From a virus, in the IMG/VR virus record IMGVR_UViG_3300042905_004616, positions 1 to 28,716 of that record: 28,716 nucleotides of DNA; one strand, 5' to 3'. The notes beneath the pieces were generated by a model that saw nothing but the letters and a program-made list of their open reading frames with translations, ran no database searches and was not told the origin of the DNA. The translations under genes and the position numbers were made by a program. Positions 1 to 8,758 of this stretch are shown one piece after another. Positions within the stretch are counted from its first letter, which is position 1. Each line of letters starts with the position of its first letter.

Positions 1-985
1 CTACTTCTCCAAGGCTTGCAAATGGTATACCAGTAACTCTATTTCCAGCAACTGCTGTTCCCCAATATCTTAGTCCTACTCCAGTATATGTTGGAGTTTC
101 CCAGAAATCATGTGCTTGTGCCCAAACCTCTGTATTACCACCCGTACCTGATGTTCTTGCTGAAATAAGTCCAGTAGTTTCCAAAGTATTATTAAAGTGG
201 GGAGTTCTTCCAATTCCAACGTTTCCTGAAGAAAGAATACGCATTCTTTCTGTCCATGTTGCAGAACTTGATCTTGATTGAAATACTAAATCTGGATTAT
301 TTGCTAATGAAGATATTCTCCAGCCAGAGCCATTTGAATCTGCTCTAGTTTTAAATTCTAATCCCATTACCCCATCTAATGTATTGCTATATTCATTTAT
401 TACTAAACTTCCGCCCCATGTAGGATTTCCAATATTTTCATTAGAACCATTATTTACATATACCTTAGCTGAAGATGGTGGAGTTCCTGTTGCGACTCCA
501 CCAAATACAGATGTTCCTAAAGAAGTAATACGCATTCTTTCTAAAAGAGTTCCAGAAGAATTTACTGTTGAAAATGATATCTTTCCAGGAATAACATTTG
601 TTGATACAGTTCCGTCTGCTTCAAAAAGTATCTGTGAAGAAGTTACAAAATTTGTTCCGTCTGAACCCATTCCAGTTAATCTTCCAATAGGTGCCGTAGA
701 AGATATTGCAGAATGTGCTCCTACTGTATCAGATAAAGATTTTTTAAATTCTATTCCTGGGATAGCTCCAGTATTTGAGGTATATCTATGAAGGTCTAAA
801 GTGAAAGAAGTTCCTCCAATTGTTACTCTATTTGCTCCAACTGGGGCAAGGCCAAATCCGTTTTGTCCAGTAAATGTATTTGTATTTGCTATCGATGCCG
901 CACCAATTGCAGATGGGCTGGCGGTTCCTGGGGTACCTACTAATTCCCATTGACTTGTACTTGCATTCCATCTTTTAATTGCCAT
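1..985 (-). CDS. Tail fibre protein, C-terminus beyond window edge
   Basis: From the ATG at 983-985 the frame stays open for 328 codons to the window edge, so only the N-terminal part is visible. It opens MAIKRWN...QWELVG, almost the same as the next gene upstream (MAVKRWNGTAWEVYAG), so the two share an attachment or oligomerisation segment. ERMRI segments lie at about residues 149 and 246; the second runs into SSGNVGIG, a pattern typical of phage fibres that end in an S74-type chaperone domain. Such a domain would lie outside the window and is only inferred. The Shine-Dalgarno AAGGAG overlaps the stop codon of the upstream gene. Role: virion fibre, probably host recognition. Confidence 0.85.
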   Translation of the reverse strand, partial: MAIKRWNASTSQWELVGTPGTASPSAIGAASIANTNTFTGQNGFGLAPVGANRVTIGGTSFTLDLHRYTSNTGAIPGIEFKKSLSDTVGAHSAISSTAPIGRLTGMGSDGTNFVTSSQILFEADGTVSTNVIPGKISFSTVNSSGTLLERMRITSLGTSVFGGVATGTPPSSAKVYVNNGSNENIGNPTWGGSLVINEYSNTLDGVMGLEFKTRADSNGSGWRISSLANNPDLVFQSRSSSATWTERMRILSSGNVGIGRTPHFNNTLETTGLISARTSGTGGNTEVWAQAHDFWETPTYTGVGLRYWGTAVAGNRVTGIPFASLGEV

Positions 986-995
986 TTATATCTCC

Positions 996-2276
996 TTAAA
1001 ACTCTGCTGAAAAATCTAAATAATCATTTGCACCTACTAATGATATCATTACAGGAGTATTATTAGTAAGTCCAGATGGAACCCAGCAATCTAAATTTAA
1101 AATATTTTGCGATACTTGGTATACGTTAGAAAATGGTCCTACAGCAGTATTCCAATAGTAATTTGATCCTTGATTATATAAGGCTACACCTGATGTTTTA
1201 GTAAGACTTGGAATAGTACGTAAATTTACTGGAACTGATACAGAAACCATTGCTCTAGTTGTAGATATTGTATTTCCTGATGCAAAATACATTGTATTTC
1301 CTAATGCTGAGCTTGGTGTATATCTAATAAAATATCTTTGACATGCAGCAAGCTCCTGCTGAGGGTTTGCAGTATTTGTAGTAAATGGAGTAGCAATACT
1401 TCCTGCCTCTAGCTGAACCCCCCAAATATCTAAAGATAATCCAGCTGTTGGTACATAAGCAAAATATGGATTTAAATAGTTTCCAGCGCCTATTGTTTTT
1501 CCAGAAACTGATGGCATGTTAAATGTGGCAGAGTATCTTTGCCACCCAGTTGTTATATTAAAACCTGAAATAAATGTGCCAACGGTTGTAGACCCACCAG
1601 TTCCAAAACTTTGATTTGCTGCAACTTGAACATTTACTGCCGAACTTGCTTTAGCCCAAAATGAAAATGTTGCAGTCTGTCCTGCAAGTGTTCTTACATC
1701 TTCAATTTGAGTTCCAAGGTAGGCATCATTATTGCTTCCGAGAGTTGTTGTAGTTCTTCTTAAAAAGAATTGGCCTTCATATCCTGCAACTGGGGCAGAG
1801 CCTGGGGTAAATGTTTCTCTTGTAATGCTATGTGTTGTTGGAGGTGTCGAATAAGTTATATACCATCTGTCCGCTCCAAAACCTGCTCCAGGAAATGATA
1901 CACCTCTTTGCCAAATATCGAACCCGCCATTTAGAATCTTATTTTTACCTGTATTAAAATCACCTTGCCATCTTAATCCTGTACTAGTTGATGAATCTGC
2001 AAATAGGGATTCTCCATTGTTTCCCGCCGCTAATCTTGTATAAGCAGCATTTCCAGTTGCAACAAATGTATCGCCTTTTGTTGTTAATGCTGTTGGAACA
2101 ACTGCATTTGTAGTTGTATCTTGATCAATCCAAATATCTCCATCAACTTGTCCTGTAGGAGATGTAGCACCAATGAATGTAGTTTTACCTACTCTACCGT
2201 CGGTAACTTTGACGGGAGCTAGGTCGGCACCAGCATAGACTTCCCATGCCGTTCCATTCCATCTTTTTACTGCCAT
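996..2276 (-). CDS. Tail fibre protein with carbohydrate-binding-like module
   Basis: 426 residues. The N-terminus (MAVKRWNGTAWEVYAG) matches the downstream fibre gene. Residues 37-52 carry a short GATSPTGQ..GDIWIDQ segment also seen in the 536-residue fibre (SSPVTGDLWIDQ). Residues 111-138 hold KNKILNGGFDIWQRG...ADRW, the start of a beta-sandwich module common in phage tail proteins and often likened to carbohydrate-binding modules. It continues to a QELAACQRYF segment near residue 310 and ends in NDYLDFSAEF. Two neighbouring genes carry the same module and a similar ending, so they are paralogues. Start supported by AAGGGAG about 7 bases upstream. Probably a surface-binding fibre or tip protein. 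Confidence 0.85.
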   Translation of the reverse strand: MAVKRWNGTAWEVYAGADLAPVKVTDGRVGKTTFIGATSPTGQVDGDIWIDQDTTTNAVVPTALTTKGDTFVATGNAAYTRLAAGNNGESLFADSSTSTGLRWQGDFNTGKNKILNGGFDIWQRGVSFPGAGFGADRWYITYSTPPTTHSITRETFTPGSAPVAGYEGQFFLRRTTTTLGSNNDAYLGTQIEDVRTLAGQTATFSFWAKASSAVNVQVAANQSFGTGGSTTVGTFISGFNITTGWQRYSATFNMPSVSGKTIGAGNYLNPYFAYVPTAGLSLDIWGVQLEAGSIATPFTTNTANPQQELAACQRYFIRYTPSSALGNTMYFASGNTISTTRAMVSVSVPVNLRTIPSLTKTSGVALYNQGSNYYWNTAVGPFSNVYQVSQNILNLDCWVPSGLTNNTPVMISLVGANDYLDFSAEF

Positions 2277-2288
2277 TTTATATCTCCC

Positions 2289-3278
2289 TTATACTTCCGA
2301 TGACGCATAAACACTAAGAATTTCAAAATATCTATACTCTCCACTAACGTACATCCTTAATCCTCCTGCTGAAGCTTGAACTACTGGACTTAAATTGTGG
2401 ACTGGGCCTCCAGCTAGATAACCAGTTACCTTTAAGCTATTGGAGTTAAGGTCTATAAATGTAAGCGATGGAGATGTTCTCATATTTATTTTAAAAGGTA
2501 TATTTTGAGTATATGAGTTTGTATATGCAGACAAATAATTTGTTGTAACATTTAAATAGTTAGAAAATGTTTCCAATTGTTGAAAATATCTGTGACATAA
2601 TGAAAGCTCTTGTCCTATTGTACCACCTGCACGAGAAAATGTTGTTGGGATTGATCCTACTTCCAGCTGTGCTCCAGCAATTTCTAAATATTCATTTTCA
2701 GGAGCTGTTCCAGAGCAGGTAGCGTTTATAGAAACTCCCAGTCCTCTGGCATTTACTGGTACTGTTGCAGTTATTGAATATCTTACCCAAGATAAAGATG
2801 GATTTACATAAATTTCATTATTAACTAAACCAGGAACTCCGTCTCCTGGTCCAAATTGCGATGTTCCAGTTAATAAGCTCAAAATAATAGCAGTTCCAGT
2901 ATATGATGAGCTTTTTCTGGCATAAAAACTAAATGTTACAGTTTGACCTGCTAGCGCAACCACCATGCTTTCTTCTAGGCATTGGGTCATAGCATATGAA
3001 GAGGTATTTGAATTTCCTTGAATTCTGCTTATTCTACATCCATAGTTAACAGATATTGGAAGCTCAGATTTATTTATATCTATTCTTTCTGTTTTTTGTC
3101 CTGCTGCCCATCCACCTCTTACTGCACCCCATCTATCAGCAGTATACTTATTAGATGCACCTGTATTAGAAAATGTTGTGCCTCTTTGCCAAAAATCAAA
3201 TGCTCCATTAATCAATATATTTTTACCAGCGTATTGGTTGTTGAATGGGTTGAATGCATTATCTCTAGCTCTTGTCAT
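2289..3278 (-). CDS. Tail fibre protein, short paralogue
   Basis: 329 residues. It is nearly only the shared module: KNILINGAFDFWQRGTTF...ADRW at residues 19-50, LEVGSIPTTFSRAGG and ELSLCHRYFQ near residues 205-233, then a beta-rich C-terminal half. It lacks the N-terminal repeats of its neighbours, so it may be a cap or alternative tip assembled on another fibre. The SD (AAGGGAG, 4 bases before ATG) is fused to the stop codon of the upstream gene, which implies coupled translation. The C-terminus (FEILSVYASSEV) departs from the DYLxFSAE ending of the two paralogues. Confidence 0.8.
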   Translation of the reverse strand: MTRARDNAFNPFNNQYAGKNILINGAFDFWQRGTTFSNTGASNKYTADRWGAVRGGWAAGQKTERIDINKSELPISVNYGCRISRIQGNSNTSSYAMTQCLEESMVVALAGQTVTFSFYARKSSSYTGTAIILSLLTGTSQFGPGDGVPGLVNNEIYVNPSLSWVRYSITATVPVNARGLGVSINATCSGTAPENEYLEIAGAQLEVGSIPTTFSRAGGTIGQELSLCHRYFQQLETFSNYLNVTTNYLSAYTNSYTQNIPFKINMRTSPSLTFIDLNSNSLKVTGYLAGGPVHNLSPVVQASAGGLRMYVSGEYRYFEILSVYASSEV

Positions 3279-3287
3279 AGTTCTCCC

Positions 3288-4898
3288 TTATAACTCCGCC
3301 GAAAATCTTAAATAATCTGTTACGTTTCCTGCAAATCTTAAGAAATAAGTTGTTCCAGTCGACATGCCAGTCCTATAAGCATTTACAACAGCCATTGATG
3401 CATTTGTCATATTATCAATTGATATTGATGTTACAGACAATACTCCTGCTGATCCTAATATATAATAATTTGCTGCTGTTGGCGCTTGTAACGTAGGAGA
3501 TGTTCTCATTGTAACTGGAAACTGAACCACACCTCTAGCCCATCCAGTTTGGTCTGCAGTATTCATAATTAAAAAATCAGTATAGGGATTTGCTCTTTCA
3601 GCATTGTAATTATAGGGCAAAGTATAAAAATATCTTTGGCATTTTGCAAGTTCTCCCTGAATATCTCCACCTGCACGAGAAAACGGTGTTGCAACTGATC
3701 CTAATTCTAATTGAAATCCACCAATAGTTTGAAATTGTGCATTAGTTAATAAACCAGTTGTCCACTGTACACGTAAACTTTTTGCGGTATTTGGAACTAC
3801 AAATGTAGCGATATGTCTTTGCATTGTTCCAGTCATTGCTGGATAGGATAACGTTGTGCCGCTGCAATTTGTCCAACCAGCATCAAATAAACTAGCGTCG
3901 ACATTATTAGAATACTGAAGATTCATATAGTGTCCTGTAGTTCCCGTAGTTCCTGCAGCATAAAGAGATAAACAAACAGTTTGGCCTGCTAGGGCAATTG
4001 CATTTGAAGTTTCAACCATTTGATACCAATTCTGTGCACTTGATGATACTGTAGATGTAAATCTAAGTCCGTATCTTGTTCCTGGTGCATATAAAGAAGT
4101 ATCTTGTGTGATTGTTCCAGCGGCACCTGCATAACATGTCCACCTATCAACTGTATAAGCTGCATATCCTAATCCTGTAACTGCAAAAGAGGTGCCTCTT
4201 TGCCATACGTCCATTCCTCCATTAATTAAATAATTTTTTCCAGCTGCATCCAGTCCTGACTTAGACACATATAATGAATTAGACTGTGATTGTGTATATG
4301 CATCTGTTACTGAGAATAGGGGGTTACCAAAGATTTCTATTGTATCTCCGACTTCCGCCGCCTGTGTTAAAACAACAGATGTACCATTTGTAGCAGTATA
4401 ATCTTGGCCTCTTGTAATTAATACACCATTAATGTATACCTGCTCATTTCCAGATGTATATGATAAAGTTAAGTTATTGTCATCTAGCCCAGTTACGGTT
4501 GTTGTTGCAGATGCAACAGTTTTACGCCATCTGACTAATTGGATTCCATTTCCAGTTGTCTGGTCTATCCAAAGATCTCCTGTGACTGGAGAGGATGGAG
4601 TAACTGTTCCGCTATACACTCTAGAACCTAGAACTCCGTCTGTTGCTGTGTGCTGTTGAGGAGTTGTCCATTGTGTAGTTACGCCATTAGTTTGTAAAAA
4701 CTTATTGTCTTGGCTAGTCTGAAGAGGAAGTAATGCATTTAATGCATTGCCAGCGGTTGTCTGACCTGTTCCTCCCTGTGAAATTGGAAGGGTGGCAGAG
4801 GAAGTAACGTTACCAGCTGAATCTGTTGTTACAGGACCCGCTGTTGTAAGAGAGGGAACTTGTAAACCAGATTTTACTTTAAAGTTTTTATCTGCCAC
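3288..4898 (-). CDS. Tail fibre protein, long paralogue
   Basis: 536 residues, starting with GTG behind GGGAGGG. Modules in order: PISQGGTGQTTAGNALNAL at residues 38-56, the QGGTG-type repeat of phage fibres; a GDLWIDQ segment near 107; a beta module EQVYINGVLITRGQDYTATN (152-171) of the kind that decorates many tail fibres; KNYLINGGMDVWQRGTSF...DRW (221-253), shared with the two genes downstream; and the ending DYLRFSAEL. The mosaic order suggests exchange of modules among neighbouring genes. Probably a host-surface-binding fibre; receptor unknown. Confidence 0.85.
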   Translation of the reverse strand: MADKNFKVKSGLQVPSLTTAGPVTTDSAGNVTSSATLPISQGGTGQTTAGNALNALLPLQTSQDNKFLQTNGVTTQWTTPQQHTATDGVLGSRVYSGTVTPSSPVTGDLWIDQTTGNGIQLVRWRKTVASATTTVTGLDDNNLTLSYTSGNEQVYINGVLITRGQDYTATNGTSVVLTQAAEVGDTIEIFGNPLFSVTDAYTQSQSNSLYVSKSGLDAAGKNYLINGGMDVWQRGTSFAVTGLGYAAYTVDRWTCYAGAAGTITQDTSLYAPGTRYGLRFTSTVSSSAQNWYQMVETSNAIALAGQTVCLSLYAAGTTGTTGHYMNLQYSNNVDASLFDAGWTNCSGTTLSYPAMTGTMQRHIATFVVPNTAKSLRVQWTTGLLTNAQFQTIGGFQLELGSVATPFSRAGGDIQGELAKCQRYFYTLPYNYNAERANPYTDFLIMNTADQTGWARGVVQFPVTMRTSPTLQAPTAANYYILGSAGVLSVTSISIDNMTNASMAVVNAYRTGMSTGTTYFLRFAGNVTDYLRFSAEL

Positions 4899-4908
4899 TT
4901 AACCCTCC

Positions 4909-7900
4909 CTATAATTTAACTTTAGATAATTTAACTGCTACATTCGTGCTTGTTGCGTCTGTTATTGTTGCCTGCAGAACTCCGTCTGTTCCAGACACTG
5001 CTGCAGAAATTACCACACCAGAAATAACTCCGCCTGTTTCTGTAATTGCAAACTCTGTCATATCTACAGATGTTCCATTATTTTGTACAATTACCTTAGA
5101 GGTTCTTACTTTTGAACCCTGCTTTAGAGACACCATATATTCAATACTTGTGAATGCTGACAATGCTGTTGTGTCTACAGTTGTAGCAGTATTTGCTGTT
5201 ACAGTTGCTGTCTTTGTTTCGATTGGTACAACTAGTGTTGCCCAAGAAGCTGTTGAACCGTCTGTGGTAAGGTATTTTCCTGAATTATCTGTTTGAGTAG
5301 GAAGGCTTACTGGTGCAGCCGCCCATTCAATTCCATTTGTTGCAGATGAATTTGCTGTTAGTAGATATCCATTTGTTCCAGCTGCTAATTTTACTGGGGT
5401 ATTGTCCGCAGAAGCAACTAGAATATCTCCCTTTGTATCAAATAGAGACTCGTCAACTTTTCCGTCTAGTTGAGTTTGAATTGCTGAAGTTACACCGTCT
5501 ACATAATTTAATTCGGTTGTAGAAAGTGTGGCTCCATCAAGAATATTTAATTCTGCTGCTGTAGAAGTGACTCCGTCTAGAATGTTTAGCTCTGATGTTG
5601 ATGCAGTTACTCCGTCTAGAATATTCAACTCAGCTGCTGTGGAGGTAACTCCGTCTAGAATGTTTAATTCTGCAGTAGTTGAAGTTATTCCATCTAAAAC
5701 ATTAAGCTCTGTTGCAGTTGCTGTAAGAGCAACATCTTCATTAATTTTTGGAGATGTCAAAGTTTTGTTTGTTAGAGTATCTGTGCTTGAAGCAGAGATT
5801 TTACCATTAATTTGAGTCTGAATTGCCGAAGTTACACCATTAAGATACTGAAGTTCTGTATTTGAAACATCTCCAATTGTAGCCTCTGCTGCATCAAGTG
5901 CTCCTATTTTAAGCCCAGAGTATGATAATCCAGCTTCTGCAAAGTTTGTTGTGCCAGATGGCTTTGTTGTTGCACCATGGAATATCTTAACCACTCCATC
6001 AGATGCATCTCTTACAACTCCGCCAAATTTGCGTCTTGCGCCAACTGAGGCGGAGCCATTAGGAGTAACCGCAGCACTTGTGACGTTTGTTGCAGTCTTA
6101 GCATATGTAAATGTTGTTGTGGTTGGAACATCAATAATATTAAATGTTCCGTTAAATGTTGCGTCTACACCTGTAATTGTTACAACATCTCCATCTAAAT
6201 ATGTATGATTTGCTGATGTTGTAAGTGTAGCAATATTGTCAGTAAGTGCCTTATTTGTTACTGTAGCAGTAATTGCTGGTGACTGAGTAACAGCAAATTC
6301 TGTATAGATACCAAGATCTACAAGGTCTGCCTGATTATTTGTACCAACGAAAATTGCTGGGTCTGTAACAGCAAGGTTCTGTGTTTCTACGGTTGTTCCG
6401 CCACCGCCGAATGTAATAGTTCCTTGAATTGCTACGTCACCTTGAATATTAAGGTCTCCAGAGATACCGACTCCACCTACTACTGTAAGTGCTCCTGTTG
6501 TAGCACTTGTAGATGCTGTAGGAATTTCAATGTGAATATTTTGGTTTGGAGTAATTTCCATCTGTGTTGTACCAGTACCGAAACCACCTGCCGCAAATAT
6601 AATCTTGTTTGCTTCTCCACGGTTACCAGTTGCAATAACTAGATTTCCGTCTCCAGTTGTTCCTTCTGGTGCCTCAAAGAATAAGTATCCGTCGTTTGGT
6701 CCAGTAATTCCAAATTGTGGCTGGCTAAATTGGCTTCCAGTTACTCCAAGGTCGATCCATCCATGTGCATCTGTACCATTATCTGTATAAATAATAAGAT
6801 CGGCGGAAGAATCAGAATCTGGATTATGAACTGCAACCTGAGCATATGGATCTCCAGTAAGTGAAAATACTGCTGAAGGGTTTGTAAGTTGTGCTGTAGT
6901 TTCAAATGTTTCTGATGTTGCTCCAACGTATACTGTATCAGTAAGTCTAGCAATACCATTAATTGAAAGGTTTCCAGTGATTCCTGCTCCGCCTGCTACA
7001 GTAAGAGCTCCAGTTGTTGCAGAAGTTGAGTCTGTATCAATTTCAATATGAACATTTTGATCAGGGAAAATTGTCATCTGAGTATTATCAGACTGTAATC
7101 CGCCTGCTGCAAATACGATTGCATTTTCTGCACCATTTGCACCTGTTGCTAATACTAAATTTCCATTACCTGTGTGTTGAGTTGCTGTGCCAACTGGAGA
7201 AACTGCAGCAGATGTAATATTTGAATTTGTTTTTGCATAAGTAAACGTAGTTGTTGTTGGGGTTCCAGTAATTGTATATATTCCATTAAATGGTGCACCT
7301 ACTCCAGCAATTGTAACCTTTTTGCCAGTAGTAAATCCATGAACTGCAGCTGTAGTAAGAGTTGCAACGTTATCTGTTAATGCTTTATTATTAATTGAGG
7401 CTACTGTAGTAGCTGGGGCTTCCATAAATATGTATCCATCATTTTTACCAGTAATGGTAAACTCAGCATCACTAAATGCGCTAGAAGCAATACCCATGTC
7501 AATCCAGCCAGCTGTATCGTTTCCATTATCAGCATATGCAATGATATCTGTAGATGAGTTTACGCCGTTTCCTGTATTCTTGATAGCAAGTTGTGCGTAG
7601 TCTGAATCTGAATCAATTGAAAATACTGCCATTGGATTTGTGTAGGCATCAGTTGTTCTTAAGCCAAGGGACTGGGTACCTACATTTAATCCATTTCCAA
7701 ATGCTGGATCGGATACGGTAGCAATAGTTAAAGTATTAGCTACATCATCATAAGTCTTAGAAATGTTTGTTCCAGCTGTTAAAGCTAAATCAATTGCATC
7801 TTGAGCTCTTTCGTCTGTAAAATATTTATTTGTTGTTCCTTCTGCAACGTCATCTGTATCTAGTGTTGGAATGTCTGTTGTTAGCGCAACTGTTCCAGAT

Positions 7901-8289
7901 GAATTCGGGAAGGTAATTGTTCTATTTGCTGTAGGCTGTGTTGCAGTCAATGTTGTTGTATATGTGTAGTCAGCGTCGTCCCACAAAATTATAGAATTTT
8001 CTGGAACAAGTAGGTCTCCATTTGAGTCTAGCTCTGCTGGTCCGCCTGGAACTCCTTGATCGGCCAACTCAATATATGATGCAAGGCTACTTGCTAGGCC
8101 TGTTGAAGTTATATTTGCATAGGCTGAAATTGAATTCCATGCTGTACCAATTGCTGGTGCTGAAACTGTAGGCCCTATTTTAAATTTAAGTGTGTCTGTT
8201 TCTACTCCAACCTCGCCTGGGCGAAGAATTGGATTATTTTGTGACCAATTTGCTGCCGTATCTCTACGTAATTGAATTCTAACTGCCAT
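4909..8289 (-). CDS. Long modular tail fibre protein
   Basis: 1126 residues. The first 55 residues (IQLRRDTAANWSQNNP...GEVGVETD...KFKIG..AWNS) match the N-terminal domain found in Mtd-like and many other fibre proteins. Residues 217-437 and 469-610 are two copies of one long module (TNPxAVFS...GWIDxG...NDGY.F.EAP...FAAGG...STSATTGALTV). A 70-residue module (NKALTDN.ATLTT...TTTTFTYAK..) occurs at about 301-369, inside the first copy, and again at 679-747. Residues 861-934 hold six ELNxLDGxT units with an exact 13-residue period, a known fibre shaft motif. Start ATG has GGAGGGG upstream, within the end of the previous gene. Probably the longest trimeric fibre. Confidence 0.87.
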   Translation of the reverse strand: MAVRIQLRRDTAANWSQNNPILRPGEVGVETDTLKFKIGPTVSAPAIGTAWNSISAYANITSTGLASSLASYIELADQGVPGGPAELDSNGDLLVPENSIILWDDADYTYTTTLTATQPTANRTITFPNSSGTVALTTDIPTLDTDDVAEGTTNKYFTDERAQDAIDLALTAGTNISKTYDDVANTLTIATVSDPAFGNGLNVGTQSLGLRTTDAYTNPMAVFSIDSDSDYAQLAIKNTGNGVNSSTDIIAYADNGNDTAGWIDMGIASSAFSDAEFTITGKNDGYIFMEAPATTVASINNKALTDNVATLTTAAVHGFTTGKKVTIAGVGAPFNGIYTITGTPTTTTFTYAKTNSNITSAAVSPVGTATQHTGNGNLVLATGANGAENAIVFAAGGLQSDNTQMTIFPDQNVHIEIDTDSTSATTGALTVAGGAGITGNLSINGIARLTDTVYVGATSETFETTAQLTNPSAVFSLTGDPYAQVAVHNPDSDSSADLIIYTDNGTDAHGWIDLGVTGSQFSQPQFGITGPNDGYLFFEAPEGTTGDGNLVIATGNRGEANKIIFAAGGFGTGTTQMEITPNQNIHIEIPTASTSATTGALTVVGGVGISGDLNIQGDVAIQGTITFGGGGTTVETQNLAVTDPAIFVGTNNQADLVDLGIYTEFAVTQSPAITATVTNKALTDNIATLTTSANHTYLDGDVVTITGVDATFNGTFNIIDVPTTTTFTYAKTATNVTSAAVTPNGSASVGARRKFGGVVRDASDGVVKIFHGATTKPSGTTNFAEAGLSYSGLKIGALDAAEATIGDVSNTELQYLNGVTSAIQTQINGKISASSTDTLTNKTLTSPKINEDVALTATATELNVLDGITSTTAELNILDGVTSTAAELNILDGVTASTSELNILDGVTSTAAELNILDGATLSTTELNYVDGVTSAIQTQLDGKVDESLFDTKGDILVASADNTPVKLAAGTNGYLLTANSSATNGIEWAAAPVSLPTQTDNSGKYLTTDGSTASWATLVVPIETKTATVTANTATTVDTTALSAFTSIEYMVSLKQGSKVRTSKVIVQNNGTSVDMTEFAITETGGVISGVVISAAVSGTDGVLQATITDATSTNVAVKLSKVKL

Positions 8290-8294
8290 TTTAT

Positions 8295-8756
8295 TTAACC
8301 TACCCCTCCATCAATTATATCATCATTAGGTGTTGTGGTATAGTCTGTTGTTGCAGTTCCACCATCTAAAGAAACAATATAATTTCCGTATTCTACATAA
8401 TTTCCATAATCTAATGTTCTAACTCCACCCTCACCTGCAAAGTGTGTGTGGTCAAGTAATTCCTTTGGGCCAGCTACATCATACCATATTGTTCCGTTAA
8501 AAACTTTTATTGTATTTTCAGAAGAATCAAAATAGGTTCTTCCTTGTGCTGGTGCTGAAGGTGCTGTTGCTAAAACTTCAAATGAATTTGATGTACCAGA
8601 TCCTTCACCAGAACCAGTAAGCAAACTCCAAGTAGTTCCATTAAAAATTTTTAAAGCGCCTGATACGGTATTATAATATATCTCACCCGCATAAGTTCCA
8701 GACGGATCTGAATTTAATGCTGGTGGGGCAATGGGCGTTTTAAATTGCTTTGCCAC
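8295..8756 (-). CDS. Small fibre or baseplate-associated protein
   Basis: 153 residues. It contains two copies of a phage-fibre segment: GTYAGEIYYNTVSGALKIFNGTTW (about residues 20-43) and APAQGRTYFDSSENTIKVFNGTIW (about 68-91). The same GxIYYDTxxxxxYYYNG pattern occurs in the next gene, so it is part of the same fibre complex. The C-terminus ends DDIIDGGVG, and the G-rich codons of that tail form the Shine-Dalgarno sequence of the 1126-residue fibre gene. No enzymatic motif seen. Confidence 0.75.
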   Translation of the reverse strand: MAKQFKTPIAPPALNSDPSGTYAGEIYYNTVSGALKIFNGTTWSLLTGSGEGSGTSNSFEVLATAPSAPAQGRTYFDSSENTIKVFNGTIWYDVAGPKELLDHTHFAGEGGVRTLDYGNYVEYGNYIVSLDGGTATTDYTTTPNDDIIDGGVG

Positions 8757-8758
8757 GA

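Noticed and set aside
384-791. 135-codon open frame on the plus strand
   Set aside because: It is antisense to the partial fibre gene, has no ribosome site, and its sequence is low in complexity; the minus frame has clear fibre motifs.
3018-3293. Plus-strand frame antisense to fibre gene
   Set aside because: Cys/Ser-rich shadow of the 329-residue fibre gene with no start signal.
5488-5709. CRISPR-like array of similar 39-base units
   Set aside because: The units are contiguous, in frame, and encode ELNxLDGxT protein repeats; there are no spacers.
4946-6642. Several plus-strand frames of 60-116 codons
   Set aside because: All are antisense to the 1126-residue fibre; their repeats are mirror images of the fibre repeats.
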